Shown here one piece after another: positions 1 to 7,080 of a DNA stretch of 9,984 nt (position 1 is the stretch's first letter; every line of letters begins with the position of its first letter). The notes under the pieces were generated by a model. That model ran no database searches. It was not told where the DNA came from and worked only from the letters and a program-made list of their open reading frames with translations. Where the stretch lies: assembly GCA_024280615.1 (NCBI GenBank), contig JAJRPU010000116.1, positions 1 through 9,984 on the forward strand. The letters are read 5' to 3'. This stretch comes from Bacteroidota bacterium (GTDB lineage Bacteria > Bacteroidota > Bacteroidia > JAADEI01). A program made the position numbers and the translations under genes.

Positions 1-72
1 AGGCGGGAACTTTGATTGAGTGATTAAGCGTTCCAATACAGTGAATTGTGTAAAATTATCTGCCCTATGCCA

Positions 73-945
73 ATGAGGCAATTAAAGATAGTCAAGTCAA
101 TTACTAATAGGGAGAGCCAATCCCTTGAAAAATATCTTCAGGAAATAGGTAAGGAGGATTTACTTACACCTGAAGAGGAGGTTGAATTAGCAAGACGTAT
201 TAAGCAAGGAGATAGGGAAGCGTTGGAGAAACTTGTTAGAGCAAATCTGAGATTTGTCGTTTCCGTTGCTAAGCAATATCAAAATCAGGGGCTTCCACTG
301 AGCGACCTGATTAATGAAGGGAACTTGGGACTAATTAAGGCTGCTGAGAGGTTTGACGAAACAAGAGGTTTTAAGTTCATTTCCTATGCTGTTTGGTGGA
401 TAAGACAGTCTATCCTTCAAGCATTGGCTGAAAATTCAAGAATTGTTAGGCTTCCTCTTAATAAAGTTGGCTCATTGAATAAAATTCATAAGGCATATAC
501 ACAACTGGAGCAGGAATATGAGCGTGAACCCACACCGGAGGAAATAGCCGAATTGACAGGTCTCAACCCACGGGACATAGAGAAAACAATGGGACTTTCT
601 GGAAAGTATTCTTCCCTTGATGCCCCATTTCAAGAAGGGGAGGATGGCACCTTGAAAGATGTAGTTGCTGATGAGGCTACCCCACAGGCCGATGAATATC
701 TCATCAAGAAAGAATCAATGCAACAAGAAATTCTGTATATATTGAATAAATATCTAAGCAAGGAAGCAGCTGAAATAATAAGATTGTTTTTTGGAATAGG
801 AGAGCCTTATCCTATGTCTATAGAAGATATTGCTGAAAAGATGGGAATGTCTAAGGAACGAGTTCGCCAATTAAAAGACAAAGGGTTACAGGAACTTCGC
901 AAATGTGCTGAAATTCATAAACTGAAAGACTATCTGAACATGTAA
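73..945 (+). CDS. rpoD: Primary (housekeeping) sigma factor RpoD/SigA, short Bacteroidota type
   Basis: This sigma-70 subunit directs RNA polymerase to housekeeping promoters. The 290-residue protein lacks the long N-terminal region 1.1 of E. coli RpoD, as is usual in Bacteroidota. Region 1.2 is visible at about residues 14-45 (ESQSLEKYLQEIG). Region 2 spans about 51-125, with the core-binding stretch DLINEGNLGLIKAAERFD and the -10 reading segment YAVWWIRQSILQALAENSRI at 105-124. Region 3 lies at about 130-175. Region 4 spans about 217-290, with a helix-turn-helix at 248-277 (SKERVRQLKDKGLQELRK). I chose the ATG at 73 because the family starts MRQLKI; an in-frame ATG at 67 and a TTG at 46 would add only non-conserved residues. 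No Shine-Dalgarno precedes it. A one-mismatch -7 box (GAACTTTG) lies at 7-14. Region 4 differs from the common LTERES...RVRQIKEKAIRRLR form. Identity is near certain. Confidence 0.96.
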   Translation: MRQLKIVKSITNRESQSLEKYLQEIGKEDLLTPEEEVELARRIKQGDREALEKLVRANLRFVVSVAKQYQNQGLPLSDLINEGNLGLIKAAERFDETRGFKFISYAVWWIRQSILQALAENSRIVRLPLNKVGSLNKIHKAYTQLEQEYEREPTPEEIAELTGLNPRDIEKTMGLSGKYSSLDAPFQEGEDGTLKDVVADEATPQADEYLIKKESMQQEILYILNKYLSKEAAEIIRLFFGIGEPYPMSIEDIAEKMGMSKERVRQLKDKGLQELRKCAEIHKLKDYLNM

Positions 946-970
946 TTCCAGTCAAACCTTCCTTGGGAAT

Positions 971-2293
971 ATGTTTGAAGAGTTAACAGAACGACTTAAT
1001 AAGGCATTCAGAACTATTACTGGAAGAGCACGTATTACAGAAGCCAATATAAAAGATGCTGTTAAGGAGGTCAGAAGGGCATTACTTGCCGCCGATGTCC
1101 ACTATAAAGTAGCTAAGGAATTTACAGAACGTGTCAAACAAAGGGCTCTCGGACAAGAGGTTATAAAGAATGTATCACCCGGCAACCAATTTGTTAAAAT
1201 AGTTTATGACGAGTTAGTAAACTTATTAGGTAGCAGTACTGAACCGCTTAATTTAAAGCGGAAACCAACAATTATCTTGCTCACAGGACTGCAGGGTAGT
1301 GGTAAAACAACATTCGCTGCCAAATTAGCGAAATTTATTAAAAATAACCTAAATAAGACTGTTCTATTAGTTGCTGGAGACGTGCATCGTCCCGCTGCTA
1401 TTGAACAACTTAAAACACTTGGAGAAAAAGTTGAAGTGCCCGTATTTTCCTTGGAAGGCGAAAAAAACGCCGTTAAAGTAGTTGAGGAAGGAATTAAATA
1501 TGGTAAGCAACACGGATATGATGTTATAATTATTGACACTGCTGGTCGGCAATCAGTTCAGGAAGAATTAATGAAGGAACTGGAAGATGTTCACAAGGTT
1601 GCTAATCCAGATGAAATTTTGTATGTTCTTGATGCTATGATGGGTCAAGATGCTGTTAATATAGCCAAACAGTTTTATGAGCGTGTTCCATTCACAGGAG
1701 TGGTTATATCCAAGATGGATGCTGATGCCCGAGGAGGGGCTGCACTAACAGTAAATTATATTACCGGTAAGCCAATCAAGTTCGTAAGCAATGGAGAACA
1801 CGTTGATGATATAGAAATTTTCCATCCCGACAGGTATGCTCGCCGAATACTGGGAATGGGCGACGTTATCTCGCTCGTAGAAAAGCTTCAACAACAAATA
1901 GATGAAGAAAAGGCAAAGAAATTAGAAAAGAAACTACGCAAGAACCAGTTTGACTTTAATGATATGCTTGACCAATTGCGTCAGATAAAGAAGATGGGCA
2001 ACCTGAAAGGAATGTTAAGCCTATTGCCGGGAATGGGTAAAGCATTAAAAAACGTTGATATTGACGAAAGAAGGCTTAAGCATCTTGAAGCCATTATTTT
2101 ATCTATGACACCCGAAGAACGGGCAAAACCAGAAATTATAAACGAGTCGAGAAAACGAAGGATTGCTAAGGGAAGCGGAAGACCAATTGAGGAAGTGAAT
2201 AACTTGCTTAAGCAATATAAGCAGATGAAGAAGATGATTAAGCATGCTAACAGAATTGCCCATTTGATGAGGATGAATCGCAAAACACACTAA
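971..2293 (+). CDS. ffh: Signal recognition particle GTPase Ffh (SRP54)
   Basis: Ffh binds the SRP RNA and hydrophobic signal sequences of nascent chains, then docks with FtsY at the membrane in a GTP-dependent cycle. The 440-residue length is normal for the family. The N domain is about residues 1-90. The G domain follows, with the P-loop GLQGSGKTT at 106-114, DVHRPAAIEQL at 137-147, DTAGR at 189-193 and SKMDADARGG at 247-256 (the TKxDGDAKGG element). The methionine-rich M domain runs from about 295 (GMGDV) to the end, including KMGNLKGMLSLLPGM at 341-355 and the RNA-binding SRKRRIAKGSG at 393-403. The gene starts 25 nt after rpoD with no Shine-Dalgarno. The TATGTTTG at 970-977 straddles the start codon and probably reflects the codons for Met-Phe rather than a promoter. 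Co-transcription with rpoD is inferred from spacing. Confidence 0.98.
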   Translation: MFEELTERLNKAFRTITGRARITEANIKDAVKEVRRALLAADVHYKVAKEFTERVKQRALGQEVIKNVSPGNQFVKIVYDELVNLLGSSTEPLNLKRKPTIILLTGLQGSGKTTFAAKLAKFIKNNLNKTVLLVAGDVHRPAAIEQLKTLGEKVEVPVFSLEGEKNAVKVVEEGIKYGKQHGYDVIIIDTAGRQSVQEELMKELEDVHKVANPDEILYVLDAMMGQDAVNIAKQFYERVPFTGVVISKMDADARGGAALTVNYITGKPIKFVSNGEHVDDIEIFHPDRYARRILGMGDVISLVEKLQQQIDEEKAKKLEKKLRKNQFDFNDMLDQLRQIKKMGNLKGMLSLLPGMGKALKNVDIDERRLKHLEAIILSMTPEERAKPEIINESRKRRIAKGSGRPIEEVNNLLKQYKQMKKMIKHANRIAHLMRMNRKTH

Positions 2294-2324
2294 TTCTGTA
2301 TTACCATATAATTGCTAAAAGGCT

Positions 2325-2332
2325 TATGTTTG
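2325..2332 (+). promoter_or_regulatory. Candidate Bacteroidota -7 box (TAnnTTTG) before the epimerase gene
   Basis: TATGTTTG matches the Bacteroidota -7 consensus TAnnTTTG exactly and ends 13 nt before the ATG at 2346, in the 52-nt gap after ffh. A start point a few bases downstream would give a leader of roughly 8-10 nt. The -33 element is poor: only a TTA at 2301-2303 sits at a suitable distance. Confidence 0.45.
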
Positions 2333-2345
2333 CATCATACGCTCT

Positions 2346-3347
2346 ATGTCGCATAAGTCATTAAAGATTGGGATAACTGGCTGTGTTGGGTTCATTGGGT
2401 TCACCTTAGCCCGAATGCTGGTAGAACGTGGCTATGAAGTTGTTGGAATAGACAATAAGGACGGGCTTGTTTACCCAGTTCAATTGAAGGAACGCCGACT
2501 TGAAGTACTAAAACAATTCTCAAACTTCACCTTCATTGAAGGAGACTTAAACGACCCAAAATCTTTACAAGAAGTTATATCCCACAAGCCGGAAGTGATT
2601 GTTCATTTGGCTGCCAGAGCAGGGGTAAGACACAGTATAAAATTCCCAGAACTTTATTACCATAGTAATGTAAATGCCACTTTGAATCTACTAAACGAAA
2701 TGGTAAACTATGGCATCACCAATGTAATTATGGCAGGGACTTCTTCTGTATATGCCGGCTTCCCCCCACCTTTTAAGGAGGATATGTCTGCTGATAGACC
2801 ACTGTCGCCATATGCGGCGAGCAAACGAGCAGCCGAACTGCTATTGCATTCATATACTTACCTATATGGTCTAAAAGGCTTAATTCTCAGATATTTCACT
2901 GTTTACGGACCTTTTGGACGTCCTGATATGCTCATCTACCGATTGATTTACAACCAGTTTCAGGGGCAAGTAACGACCATCTTCGGAGATGGGACCCAGA
3001 GCAGAAGTTTCACTTATGTTGACGATGCTGCAATGGGAACACTAAGAGCAATTGAATGGCTTGCAGAACAACCAGAAGGAACCTATGATATAATTAACAT
3101 TGGCAATCCAGAGTCTTTCACACTGAAAGAACTCTTTTCACTTCTTGACAACAAAGACGGTTTACCTTTAAAACTGACCTATACAAACTTTATCCCAGCA
3201 GATATAAAAGCCACTACTGCCGACATATCCAAGGCAAAAAGAATCCTTGGTTGGCAACCCACAACTTCCCTTCCAGAAGGAATAGACAAAACATGGGAAT
3301 GGTTTAAAACAAATTGGGAATGGATTCGGAACATACCCCTACCATAG
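2346..3347 (+). CDS. NAD-dependent epimerase/dehydratase, UDP-glucuronate 4-epimerase-like SDR
   Basis: This is an extended short-chain dehydrogenase/reductase that acts on a nucleotide sugar, most likely a 4-epimerase supplying precursors for surface polysaccharide. The 333-residue protein has the NAD-binding GCVGFIG at 12-18, GDLND at 66-70, HLAARAGVRHS at 87-97, the catalytic Ser/Thr region GTSSVY at 131-136 and YAASK with Tyr156 and Lys160. GVRHSIKFPELYYHSNVNATLNLL (94-117, read in pieces) and VYGPFGRPDM (186-195) resemble the UDP-glucuronate epimerase (GAE) branch. The gene lies alone between ffh and fmt, not in a visible polysaccharide cluster. Its last 28 nt overlap fmt. Substrate is inferred; a UDP-glucose/galactose or dehydratase role cannot be excluded. 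Confidence 0.88.
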   Translation: MSHKSLKIGITGCVGFIGFTLARMLVERGYEVVGIDNKDGLVYPVQLKERRLEVLKQFSNFTFIEGDLNDPKSLQEVISHKPEVIVHLAARAGVRHSIKFPELYYHSNVNATLNLLNEMVNYGITNVIMAGTSSVYAGFPPPFKEDMSADRPLSPYAASKRAAELLLHSYTYLYGLKGLILRYFTVYGPFGRPDMLIYRLIYNQFQGQVTTIFGDGTQSRSFTYVDDAAMGTLRAIEWLAEQPEGTYDIINIGNPESFTLKELFSLLDNKDGLPLKLTYTNFIPADIKATTADISKAKRILGWQPTTSLPEGIDKTWEWFKTNWEWIRNIPLP

Positions 3348-4258
3348 TTTTCTTTGCCAATGGACAATTTGCCATCCCTTCCCTTGAACTTCTTAGCAAA
3401 CATTTCAACACAGTAGTGGTTACCAATCCGCCTAAGCCGGCTGGTAGAGGAAAACGCCTAACACCAGCGGTTATTGAACAAAAGGCTAAGGAACTGAATT
3501 TGCCTATTATTCACGCACCGAAATCCTTGAAAGACCCTGAATTTATCAAAAAAATAATAGAGTTAAACGGTCCGCTTGGCGTCGTCGTGGCGTTCAGAAT
3601 ATTGCCTGAACAAATCATATCAATTTTTCCATATGGTATCATCAACCTGCATCCATCTTTATTGCCTGCATATCGTGGACCGGCACCTATCCAATGGGCT
3701 ATAATCAACGGCGAGAAAAAAACTGGAGTTACAACAATTCTGATAAGCAAAGAGGTTGATGCCGGGCCCATCTTAATGCAGGAGGAAGAACCGATTTATT
3801 CAGAGGACACGGGAGGCACCCTATCAGAACGCCTTTCCATTAAAGGTTCTCACCTTCTACTGGAATCAGTTGAAAAATGGTTGCGTAAGGAGGTTGTTCC
3901 TAAGCCACAGGAAGGAACACCAACACCCGCACCCAAATTGACCAAAGAAAACACACGGATTAATTGGGATGAACCGGCTGACCTTATCCTGAGAAAAATA
4001 AGAGCATTTAATCCAGTGCCCTATGCTTGGACAGTGGAAACACATTCAAATAAAAGATTCAAAATAGTGGAAGCAGGATTGTCATCCAAGGATGTTAGCC
4101 TTCAACCCGGCAAAGCAATAACTACCAAAAAAGAGATAATTGTAGGCACTGGAACACACCCAATCGCAATAAGAAAACTTATTCCGGAAGGGAAAAAAAC
4201 GATGGAAGCACCTCAATTCTTAGCAGGCTGGCAGAACAAACCGCTTAACTTTGAATAA
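3320..4258 (+). CDS. fmt: Methionyl-tRNA formyltransferase
   Basis: Fmt transfers a formyl group from 10-formyl-tetrahydrofolate to Met on initiator tRNA, marking it for translation initiation. The 312-residue protein has the N-terminal formyltransferase domain (about 1-205) with FFANGQFAIPSLELL, the folate-site segment VVVAFRILPE at 88-97 and the catalytic set Asn109, His111 (INLHPSLLPAYRGPAPIQWA) and Asp147 (EVDAGPIL). A C-terminal tRNA-binding domain begins near INWDEPADLILRKIRAFNPVPYAW (215-237, given in pieces). The ATG at 3320 gives the expected N-terminus; a TTG two codons upstream is less likely. The start lies inside the epimerase gene (28-nt overlap, different frame), which suggests translational coupling. 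The deformylase gene def is not in this window. Confidence 0.96.
   Translation: MDSEHTPTIVFFANGQFAIPSLELLSKHFNTVVVTNPPKPAGRGKRLTPAVIEQKAKELNLPIIHAPKSLKDPEFIKKIIELNGPLGVVVAFRILPEQIISIFPYGIINLHPSLLPAYRGPAPIQWAIINGEKKTGVTTILISKEVDAGPILMQEEEPIYSEDTGGTLSERLSIKGSHLLLESVEKWLRKEVVPKPQEGTPTPAPKLTKENTRINWDEPADLILRKIRAFNPVPYAWTVETHSNKRFKIVEAGLSSKDVSLQPGKAITTKKEIIVGTGTHPIAIRKLIPEGKKTMEAPQFLAGWQNKPLNFE
4246..4253 (+). promoter_or_regulatory. Candidate -7 box (TAnnTTTG) before purB
   Basis: TAACTTTG matches the Bacteroidota -7 consensus and ends 17 nt before the purB ATG at 4271. It lies in the last codons of fmt, so it would start an internal transcript with a leader of about 11-13 nt. No TTTG is present at the -33 position; the nearest weak candidate is a TTA at 4220-4222. 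Confidence 0.4.
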
Positions 4259-4270
4259 AAATTTTCCGAT

Positions 4271-5686
4271 ATGACTTCTGAACTCACCACGTTGACTGCT
4301 ATAACACCTATTGACGGCAGATACAGAAGGCTAACTGAGAGGTTGGCTGACCACTGGTCGGAATATGCCCTAATCAAAACACGAGTGGAAGTTGAGATTG
4401 AGTTTTTGATTGAATTTTTGAGAGTTACAGGAATATACGAAATAACGGAAAGTATAGCACAAAACTTGCGGGAGATATACAAAAAATTTTCCATTGAAGA
4501 TGCTCAAGAAGTGAAGGAGATAGAGAAAACTACCAATCACGATGTCAAGGCAGTGGAATATTTCATTCGTAACCGACTGCAAAACCGTGGTCTGGAACAC
4601 TTAGTTCCTTATGTGCATTACGGCTTGACTTCTCAAGATGTCAACAATACGGCAATTCCTATAATGTATCACAGGACACTCAAAGATGTCTTGCTTCCTG
4701 ATTTGGCATCCCTGGTTCAAAAACTCAGTGATTTAGCCCAACAATGGCGAGATGTTCCTATGCTGGCATTTACACACGGGCAACCGGCATCGCCTACTAC
4801 CATAGGCAAGGAACTGGCTGTGTTCGGCTACAGACTCATCAATCTAGTTAAGCAAATAATTAATCTGCCTATAACTGCTAAGTTTAGTGGGTCAACGGGC
4901 ACAATGGCTACCTTACATCTCTCATTCCCTGATATTGACTGGCGTGAGTTTGCCCGTCGCTTCGTCAAAAAATGGAATCTGGAATATGAAGAGATAACAA
5001 CTCAAATAAGCAATTATGATAACCTGTCCCAACACCTTATGTTATTGAAAGGCGTTTCCACTGTTCTCATTGACCTTGCCCAAGATATGTGGCTATACAT
5101 TAGCAAGAACTACCTGAAATTAAGAGTTATTGAAGGGGAAGTCGGTTCTTCTGTTATGCCACATAAGGTTAATCCCATTCATTTTGAAAACGCTGAGGGA
5201 AACCTTGTTTTGGGAAGGCAAATGTTTAATGTCCTTGCTGATAGTCTGCCCGTATCCAGATTACAACGAGACCTGACAGACTCAACCCAATTGAGATATG
5301 TCGGGACTGCAATAGCCTTCTTGGTAATAGGAATTTCCAACATTGGCAAGGGATTGGACCGCATTGAACCTAACAAAGACGCTATGTTGAAGGAACTGGA
5401 AAACCATTATGAAGTGCTTGCCGAAGCCCTGCAAACAACCCTGAGGAGAGAGGGCAACCCAGAAGCTTATGAAATCCTTAAAAAGCACACAAGAGGGTTC
5501 TCTATGTCCCAAGAAGCCTATCAACAATTGGTTTCAGAATTGCCATTCTCAACTCAAACGAAAGAACACCTGTTGAATCTCAAGCCACAGGACTACATTG
5601 GAGACGCACCGAAACTAATAAACACCCTGAGCGAACAACTTAAAGAACTTTTATCGGAAATGGAACGTTATAATGGAAGTGTCTAA
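4271..5686 (+). CDS. purB: Adenylosuccinate lyase
   Basis: PurB performs two beta-eliminations that release fumarate: SAICAR to AICAR in IMP synthesis and adenylosuccinate to AMP. The 471-residue protein resembles the E. coli-type enzyme (456 residues) more than the shorter Bacillus type. It opens with LTAITPIDGRYRR, as that group does. The conserved elements are TSQDVNNTA at 120-128, the catalytic His169 in FTHGQPASPTTIGKE, and the fumarase/aspartase signature GSSVMPHKVNP at 292-302 with the active-site Ser293/Ser294. SRLQRDLTDST at 329-339 and TRGFSM at 407-412 also fit. The gene begins 12 nt after fmt without a Shine-Dalgarno. Purine synthesis and Fmt both draw on folate one-carbon units, but their adjacency may be chance. 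Confidence 0.97.
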   Translation: MTSELTTLTAITPIDGRYRRLTERLADHWSEYALIKTRVEVEIEFLIEFLRVTGIYEITESIAQNLREIYKKFSIEDAQEVKEIEKTTNHDVKAVEYFIRNRLQNRGLEHLVPYVHYGLTSQDVNNTAIPIMYHRTLKDVLLPDLASLVQKLSDLAQQWRDVPMLAFTHGQPASPTTIGKELAVFGYRLINLVKQIINLPITAKFSGSTGTMATLHLSFPDIDWREFARRFVKKWNLEYEEITTQISNYDNLSQHLMLLKGVSTVLIDLAQDMWLYISKNYLKLRVIEGEVGSSVMPHKVNPIHFENAEGNLVLGRQMFNVLADSLPVSRLQRDLTDSTQLRYVGTAIAFLVIGISNIGKGLDRIEPNKDAMLKELENHYEVLAEALQTTLRREGNPEAYEILKKHTRGFSMSQEAYQQLVSELPFSTQTKEHLLNLKPQDYIGDAPKLINTLSEQLKELLSEMERYNGSV

Positions 5687-5691
5687 CTTTG
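5684..5691 (+). promoter_or_regulatory. Upstream candidate -7 box (TAnnTTTG) for rplS
   Basis: TAACTTTG overlaps the purB stop codon and ends 24 nt before the rplS ATG. It would give a leader of about 19 nt. It is the more conventional of two boxes here; no clear -33 TTTG was seen. Confidence 0.4.
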
Positions 5692-5705
5692 CAAAAGCAT
5701 TAAAA

Positions 5706-5713
5706 TATTTTTG
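5706..5713 (+). promoter_or_regulatory. Downstream candidate -7 box (TAnnTTTG) for rplS
   Basis: TATTTTTG ends only 2 nt before the rplS ATG at 5716. A start point 4-6 nt downstream would fall on or just inside the start codon, so it would need leaderless translation or may be chance in AT-rich sequence. A TTTG at 5688-5691 lies 14 nt upstream, shorter than the usual 17-23 nt spacer. Confidence 0.25.
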
Positions 5714-5715
5714 TC

Positions 5716-6090
5716 ATGGACGCTATAAGGCAGTGGGAACAGGAACAGATCAATAAGATCAGGGAAGAGAAGCAAATTCCTATGTTCGGTCCGGGAGATA
5801 CAGTGAAAGTCCACTATAGAATTATTGAAGGCGACAAGGAAAGGATTCAGCCTTTCACAGGAGTGGTTATCCAAATAAGGAATTCAGGGCTCAATACCAC
5901 CTTCACTGTTAGAAAGATTTCTGAAGGCATCGGCGTGGAAAGAATCTTCCCACTCTATTCACCACGAATTGAAAAGATTGAAGTGTTGAGAAGGGGTCAT
6001 CCACGACGAGCACGACTGTTCTATCTCAGAGAAAAAGTTGGTAGGGAAACCAGAATTAGGGAACGGAAGAACGACAAGTATCCGCTTTAA
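5716..6090 (+). CDS. rplS: 50S ribosomal protein L19 (bL19)
   Basis: bL19 sits at the interface of the two ribosomal subunits. The 124-residue protein is slightly longer than the E. coli form (115), with extra basic residues at the C-terminus. The family core is plain: GDTVKVHYRIIEGDKERIQ at 27-45, FTGVVIQIRNSGLNTTFTVRK at 47-67 (read in pieces), GIGVERIFPLYSPRIEKIEV at 71-90, and RRGHPRRARLFYLRE at 92-106. It is not in the common rpsP-rimM-trmD-rplS arrangement here; purB lies before it and a division gene after it. The 29-nt gap from purB holds two TAnnTTTG boxes, consistent with its own promoter. No Shine-Dalgarno is present. Confidence 0.97.
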   Translation: MDAIRQWEQEQINKIREEKQIPMFGPGDTVKVHYRIIEGDKERIQPFTGVVIQIRNSGLNTTFTVRKISEGIGVERIFPLYSPRIEKIEVLRRGHPRRARLFYLREKVGRETRIRERKNDKYPL

Positions 6091-6158
6091 GCCTGACTTC
6101 TCATTTCTGGTTTTCGTTCACCGTAACATATTCAACTTACTATTTCACTTGTATTGGC

Positions 6159-6166
6159 TATATTTG
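6159..6166 (+). promoter_or_regulatory. Candidate -7 box (TAnnTTTG) before the ftsB-like gene
   Basis: TATATTTG matches the consensus exactly and ends 4 nt before the ATG at 6171, within the 80-nt gap after rplS. A start point 4-6 nt downstream would coincide with the ATG, predicting a leaderless or nearly leaderless mRNA. A weak TTA at 6137-6139 is 19 nt upstream. Confidence 0.45.
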
Positions 6167-6170
6167 ACTT

Positions 6171-6473
6171 ATGGAACTATTACAGAGATTTGCTCCAAAG
6201 TGGTTGAAGCCATTAAAAAACAAGTATGTCATAGCGACAATAGTTTTTATTATCTGGGCTGGTTTTATTGATGAATACAGTATTTATCGCCTTATTAAAG
6301 TTAACAAACAATTAAATGAGATTGATAATCAAATAGTGCATTATTCAAAGCAAACAGAGGAATTGAAACGGCAGATTGCATCGCTGGACACTTTGGAAAA
6401 CGTTATACGGTTTGCCAGAGAGCAATACCTAATGAGCAAAGACAATGAGGACGTCTTCCTTATCAAGGAATAA
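6171..6473 (+). CDS. ftsB: FtsB/DivIC-type septum formation initiator
   Basis: This 100-residue, single-pass membrane protein belongs to the FtsB/DivIC family, which works with FtsL and FtsQ in the divisome to activate septal wall synthesis. A short basic cytoplasmic segment (KPLKNK) precedes one membrane helix at about 19-33. A coiled coil follows at about 38-72 (KVNKQLNEIDNQIVHYSKQ and EELKRQIASL). The C-terminal motif LENVIRFAREQYLMSKDNEDVFLI at 76-98 (read in pieces) is typical of Bacteroidota members. Conventional start ATG 6171 is the only one giving the full basic-TM layout. Its 3' end overlaps queE by 29 nt. The symbol is by family resemblance; DivIC would be an equally valid name. 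Confidence 0.85.
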   Translation: MELLQRFAPKWLKPLKNKYVIATIVFIIWAGFIDEYSIYRLIKVNKQLNEIDNQIVHYSKQTEELKRQIASLDTLENVIRFAREQYLMSKDNEDVFLIKE

Positions 6474-7080
6474 CATTCTTTCAACGACATATCCGATACT
6501 TGAGATATTTTCGTCGTTTCAAGGGGAGGGGGCGTGGACCTTGCATCCTGCAACGTTCATCAGGCTGGCGGGCTGTTCAGTGGGTTGCTTTTGGTGCGAC
6601 ACAAAAGAGTCGTGGGACGTCAACGCAGGGGAATCTTTGACAGTAAAAGAAATTATTGACGTAGCCAATAAGTTGGGAAATGCAATTATTGTCATAACAG
6701 GAGGGGAACCATTGGAACATGACTTAAACAATTTAACGATAGCCCTTAAAAATGCAGGATTTAAAGTACACTTAGAAACTTCAGGCAGTTCGCCACTAAC
6801 GGGAACCTTTGACTGGATAACTCTTTCGCCTAAGAAATTTAAACTTCCCTTGCCAGAAATATATCCACTTGCTTCTGAATTAAAAATAATCGTGCATAAT
6901 AGGCATGACCTGACCTTTGCTCTTGAACAAGCCAGTAAAGTCTCTGCCAATTGTATGCTTTTCCTACAACCACAGTGGTCAGTGCGTAAAAAAGTCTTAC
7001 CTTTAATCGTTGAGTTTATACGCAGGCACCCGGAATGGGTCCTGTCCCTGCAAACACATAAATACCTAAATGTGCCATGA
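6445..7080 (+). CDS. queE: 7-carboxy-7-deazaguanine synthase (radical SAM)
   Basis: QueE rearranges 6-carboxy-tetrahydropterin to 7-carboxy-7-deazaguanine, a step in queuosine synthesis, using S-adenosylmethionine and a [4Fe-4S] cluster. The 211-residue protein has IFSSFQGEGAWTLHPATFIR at 21-40 and the cluster motif C44-x3-C48-x2-C51 in GCSVGCFWCDTKESW. GGEP at 86-89, ETSGS at 111-115, LSPK at 127-130, ELKIIV at 145-150, LQPQW at 174-178 and the terminal SLQTHKYLNVP also match the family. The ATG at 6445 lies inside the ftsB-like gene; no other ATG, GTG or TTG start leaves the QGEG segment intact, so this start is favoured. The stop overlaps the next start (ATGA). queC, queD and queF are not in this window. 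Confidence 0.95.
   Translation: MRTSSLSRNNILSTTYPILEIFSSFQGEGAWTLHPATFIRLAGCSVGCFWCDTKESWDVNAGESLTVKEIIDVANKLGNAIIVITGGEPLEHDLNNLTIALKNAGFKVHLETSGSSPLTGTFDWITLSPKKFKLPLPEIYPLASELKIIVHNRHDLTFALEQASKVSANCMLFLQPQWSVRKKVLPLIVEFIRRHPEWVLSLQTHKYLNVP

Noticed and set aside
46..72. Upstream TTG start giving a longer sigma factor
   Set aside because: The nine added residues are not conserved in the family, whose N-terminus begins MRQLKI at base 73.
970..977. TATGTTTG as a promoter for ffh
   Set aside because: It straddles the ATG, so the transcript would lack the start codon; it is explained by the Met-Phe codons.
5669..5674. TATAAT -10 box upstream of rplS
   Set aside because: It lies in purB codons, has no -35 partner, and Bacteroidota promoters use TAnnTTTG instead.
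6038..6271. Open frame between rplS and the ftsB-like gene
   Set aside because: It overlaps both genes out of frame, and its residues show no family resemblance.
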